A stretch of DNA of 7,377 nt from positions 1-7,377 of the forward strand of contig JAFLJV010000013.1 in NCBI GenBank assembly GCA_022712845.1, in the 5' to 3' direction. The DNA comes from Sulfurimonas sp. GTDB lineage: Bacteria > Campylobacterota > Campylobacteria > Campylobacterales > Sulfurimonadaceae. Numbering within the stretch: position 1 is the stretch's first letter; every line of letters begins with the position of its first letter. Below the pieces are notes generated by a model. It was not told where the DNA came from. It ran no database searches and worked only from the letters and a program-made list of their open reading frames with translations. Positions 5,713 through 7,377 of the stretch are shown in pieces. Made by a program: the position numbers and the translations under genes.

Positions 5713-6924
5713 TTACATTTTATTTTTATCTATATTAATTCCACCATATTCTAGTGTATAAATCAAGTCAGTTGTATCTAATTTATCAAAATTTTCCATC
5801 ATAACTTTTTTTAAGTAAACTTTTTCTGCTTCTTCTGCTCTGAGTAAACTACCAGCAAATATTCCCTTTTTATTTAAAACAAGAGCTGTAATATTAGCAT
5901 CCATTTTAATATGGTTCATCAATTCTTTAATATCTGTTTCAAATATAGAGCTAATCATTGAAAACATTCCAGCTAAATAAGCTTTGTCTTTATTTTCAAA
6001 AACAGCTTCAGCTTCCATTCTCTCAGCTCTTTTAATAGCCATCTCAAGTATAGTTTGAGAAGCTGGATTTTGAGAAACTTCAGAATATAAATATACCAAT
6101 AACCATCTAAGTAGTTTATCTCTCCCCATTAGAGTAATAACTTGAGTTAATGACTCTATTTTTACATTGAAACTTTTAGAATTATTAAAAAATTGAACAA
6201 GTTTAAAAGATAAATCTGGTTGTTTTTTGATAAAAAATTCTAACTGTTCAGTAGTATTATTATCTTTTATAATTTTAATTAATTGAATTATTATAAATTG
6301 TGCAGGTTCTTTTGAACCAATAATTTCAATTACTTCAGGTTTATCTAAATAGTAACCTTGAAAATAATCAAAACCCATCGCTTTGTATTTATTATAATCC
6401 TCTTTTGACTCAATATTTTGAGCCAAAAGTTTTACTCTAGTGCCTTTAAATTTTTGCATAACTTTTTCTAAGTTTTCAGGTTGAGAAAGAGCAATATCCA
6501 TTTTTATAATATCTATATAATTAAATAATCTACTAAATTTTTTAATCATCTGTGCACTTGAGTCAAAATGTTCAAGTGAGAGTTTAAAACCTCTTTTTCT
6601 ATATTGTATAATTTTTGAAATAACTTTTTCAGTTAAATTGATATCTTCTAATATATTTAAAATAAATCTATCTTTATCTAAAACATCCAAAATACCTTTT
6701 AATAAATTACCTTCATCTACATTGATAAGAGCCATGGTATTTCTACCTAATAGTTTATCTAGCTCTTTACTAGATATAGAGCTCATTATTAGTTGAGAAG
6801 TTTCTCTAATGCTATTTGATAAACCAGTTTCTTGATTTTGAGCATCTTGAAAAATGAGTTCATAAGCAAATACTTTATTTTTATTGTTAAGTATTTTTTG
6901 TTTGGAGATATTAATTATATTCAT
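5713..6924 (-). CDS. EAL-HDOD domain protein (YuxH-like), EAL half degenerate
   Basis: Cytosolic signalling protein of 403 residues, the usual length of the EAL-HDOD family. The EAL half (about 1-200) opens with FAYELIF (19-25), typical of this family's modified EAL motif. It keeps K141 (IDIIKMDI) and FQGYYLDKP (188-196), but has LEHFD (117-121) where active phosphodiesterases have DDFG, and AQNIES (168-173) where they have AEGVE. Loss of these metal ligands makes c-di-GMP hydrolysis unlikely. The HDOD half (about 200-390) includes FIKKQPDLSFKLVQFFNNS (231-249), LTQVITLMGRDKLLRWL (259-275) and KAYLAGMFSMI (314-324). HDOD is an HD-like domain without the metal-binding HD residues, usually taken as a regulatory or protein-binding module. 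AGAGGA at 6934-6939 supports the start. It has its own -10 TATAAT upstream. Neighbouring genes suggest c-di-GMP signalling; the precise target is unknown. Confidence 0.92.
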   Translation of the reverse strand: MNIINISKQKILNNKNKVFAYELIFQDAQNQETGLSNSIRETSQLIMSSISSKELDKLLGRNTMALINVDEGNLLKGILDVLDKDRFILNILEDINLTEKVISKIIQYRKRGFKLSLEHFDSSAQMIKKFSRLFNYIDIIKMDIALSQPENLEKVMQKFKGTRVKLLAQNIESKEDYNKYKAMGFDYFQGYYLDKPEVIEIIGSKEPAQFIIIQLIKIIKDNNTTEQLEFFIKKQPDLSFKLVQFFNNSKSFNVKIESLTQVITLMGRDKLLRWLLVYLYSEVSQNPASQTILEMAIKRAERMEAEAVFENKDKAYLAGMFSMISSIFETDIKELMNHIKMDANITALVLNKKGIFAGSLLRAEEAEKVYLKKVMMENFDKLDTTDLIYTLEYGGINIDKNKM

Positions 6925-6933
6925 TATTTTATA

Positions 6934-6939
6934 TCCTCT
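6934..6939 (-). promoter_or_regulatory. Ribosome binding site of the EAL-HDOD gene
   Basis: AGAGGA on the minus strand, nine bases before the ATG at 6922-6924. It is a strong Shine-Dalgarno and decides this start. Confidence 0.65.
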
Positions 6940-6949
6940 TATTGTAACA

Positions 6950-6955
6950 ATTATA
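6950..6955 (-). promoter_or_regulatory. Putative -10 element of the EAL-HDOD gene
   Basis: A perfect TATAAT on the minus strand (context AGTGTATAATTG) in the 58-base gap after the EAL gene. Transcription would start near 6943, giving a leader of about 19 bases that carries the AGAGGA ribosome site. I see no good -35 at 16-18 bases; the upstream sequence is AT-rich runs, which is common for promoters of this phylum. It may also serve the response regulator gene downstream. Confidence 0.5.
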
Positions 6956-6982
6956 CACTCTTTAAATTAAGTAAACTTTTGA

Positions 6983-7377
6983 TTATTTTTTTAATATTTT
7001 TATAACTTCATCAACAGGCATGGGTTTTGCAAGTAGATAACCTTGAATATTTGAACATCCACATGAGAGTAAAAAATCTTTTTGTTCATTTGTTTCAACA
7101 CCCTCAGCAATAACACCAAGTTTTAAACTTTTTGACATCACGATTATTGCTTTTACAATCTCTGAATCTTCATCATCATCTGGTAAACCACAAATAAATG
7201 ATTTGTCAATTTTTAACTTATCAACAGGCAAACGTTTAAGATAAGCTAGTGAAGAATATCCAGTTCCAAAATCATCAATTGCAAGTTTAATCCCCATGTC
7301 ACTTATCTCTTTAAGTATTCCAATAGCATGTTTTGGATCACTCAAAACTTGACTCTCTGTAACTTCGAGTTCTATAT
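6983..7377 (-). CDS. EAL domain c-di-GMP phosphodiesterase, C-terminal part (runs off the right edge)
   Basis: The last 130 residues of a larger protein; its N-terminus lies beyond the window. The frame continues to the edge, reading IELEVTESQVL before SDPKH, which is the ordinary EAL block (ELxxTE), so the TTG at 7343-7345 is not a real start. All catalytic residues in this part of the domain are present: Glu in ELEVTE (E4 of the visible part), both Asp in IDDFGTGYSS (D34, D35), Lys in KIDKSF (K55), EGVE (91-94) and Gln in QGYLLAKP (Q111). It should hydrolyse c-di-GMP to pGpG. The protein ends right after the EAL domain (VIKILKK), as is usual when EAL is the output module, so sensor and possibly GGDEF domains may precede it. 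It ends 58 bases before the start of the EAL-HDOD gene. Confidence 0.93.
   Translation of the reverse strand, partial: IELEVTESQVLSDPKHAIGILKEISDMGIKLAIDDFGTGYSSLAYLKRLPVDKLKIDKSFICGLPDDDEDSEIVKAIIVMSKSLKLGVIAEGVETNEQKDFLLSCGCSNIQGYLLAKPMPVDEVIKILKK

Noticed and set aside
6964..6990. A/T runs after the EAL gene, considered as a terminator
   Set aside because: No stable stem precedes the runs on the minus strand; they are better explained as AT-rich promoter sequence for the EAL-HDOD gene.
7343..7345. TTG as the start of a 120-residue EAL protein
   Set aside because: The same frame continues upstream to the window edge through the conserved ELEVTES block of the EAL domain, so the gene starts outside the window.

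Overview
The window looks like AT-rich chromosomal DNA of a Campylobacterota (epsilonproteobacterial) organism, probably a free-living Sulfurimonas-like one. This rests on gene content and order and on protein style, not on a database match. The run coaBC - unknown gene - uppS - prepilin peptidase - LptF/G-type permease is an order I recall from Campylobacter, where truA follows. Every supported gene lies on the minus strand, so transcription runs from right to left. The plus strand holds only shadow frames.

Right part (7377 down to about 4602): a cyclic-di-GMP signalling cluster. It starts with the C-terminal 130 residues of an intact-looking EAL phosphodiesterase that runs off the right edge. 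Next is a full-length EAL-HDOD protein whose EAL half has lost catalytic residues. Then comes a response regulator with a receiver domain and a GGDEF domain that reads NGDEF. The 160-base gap between the EAL-HDOD gene and the response regulator is not empty: it encodes the last ~31 residues of a second, paralogous GGDEF protein, a gene remnant homologous to the tail of the neighbouring response regulator.

Left part (4601 down to 9): a tightly packed five-gene operon with its own likely sigma70-type promoter. coaBC (coenzyme A synthesis), a FliK-like protein of unknown function, uppS (undecaprenyl diphosphate synthesis) and an A24 prepilin peptidase are joined by three successive 4-base ATGA overlaps. 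The LptF/LptG-type permease then follows through a 1-base TAATG overlap. The operon mixes a cofactor gene with envelope functions: the lipid carrier for peptidoglycan and LPS, pilin or pseudopilin processing, and LPS export.

I see no CRISPR array, tRNA, rRNA, insertion sequence or phage gene, and no clearly undescribed system. The items most worth a second look are the GGDEF remnant, the NGDEF domain that keeps an RxxD inhibitory site, the altered CoaC motifs, the unusually long loop in the prepilin peptidase, and the FliK-like gene inside the envelope operon.
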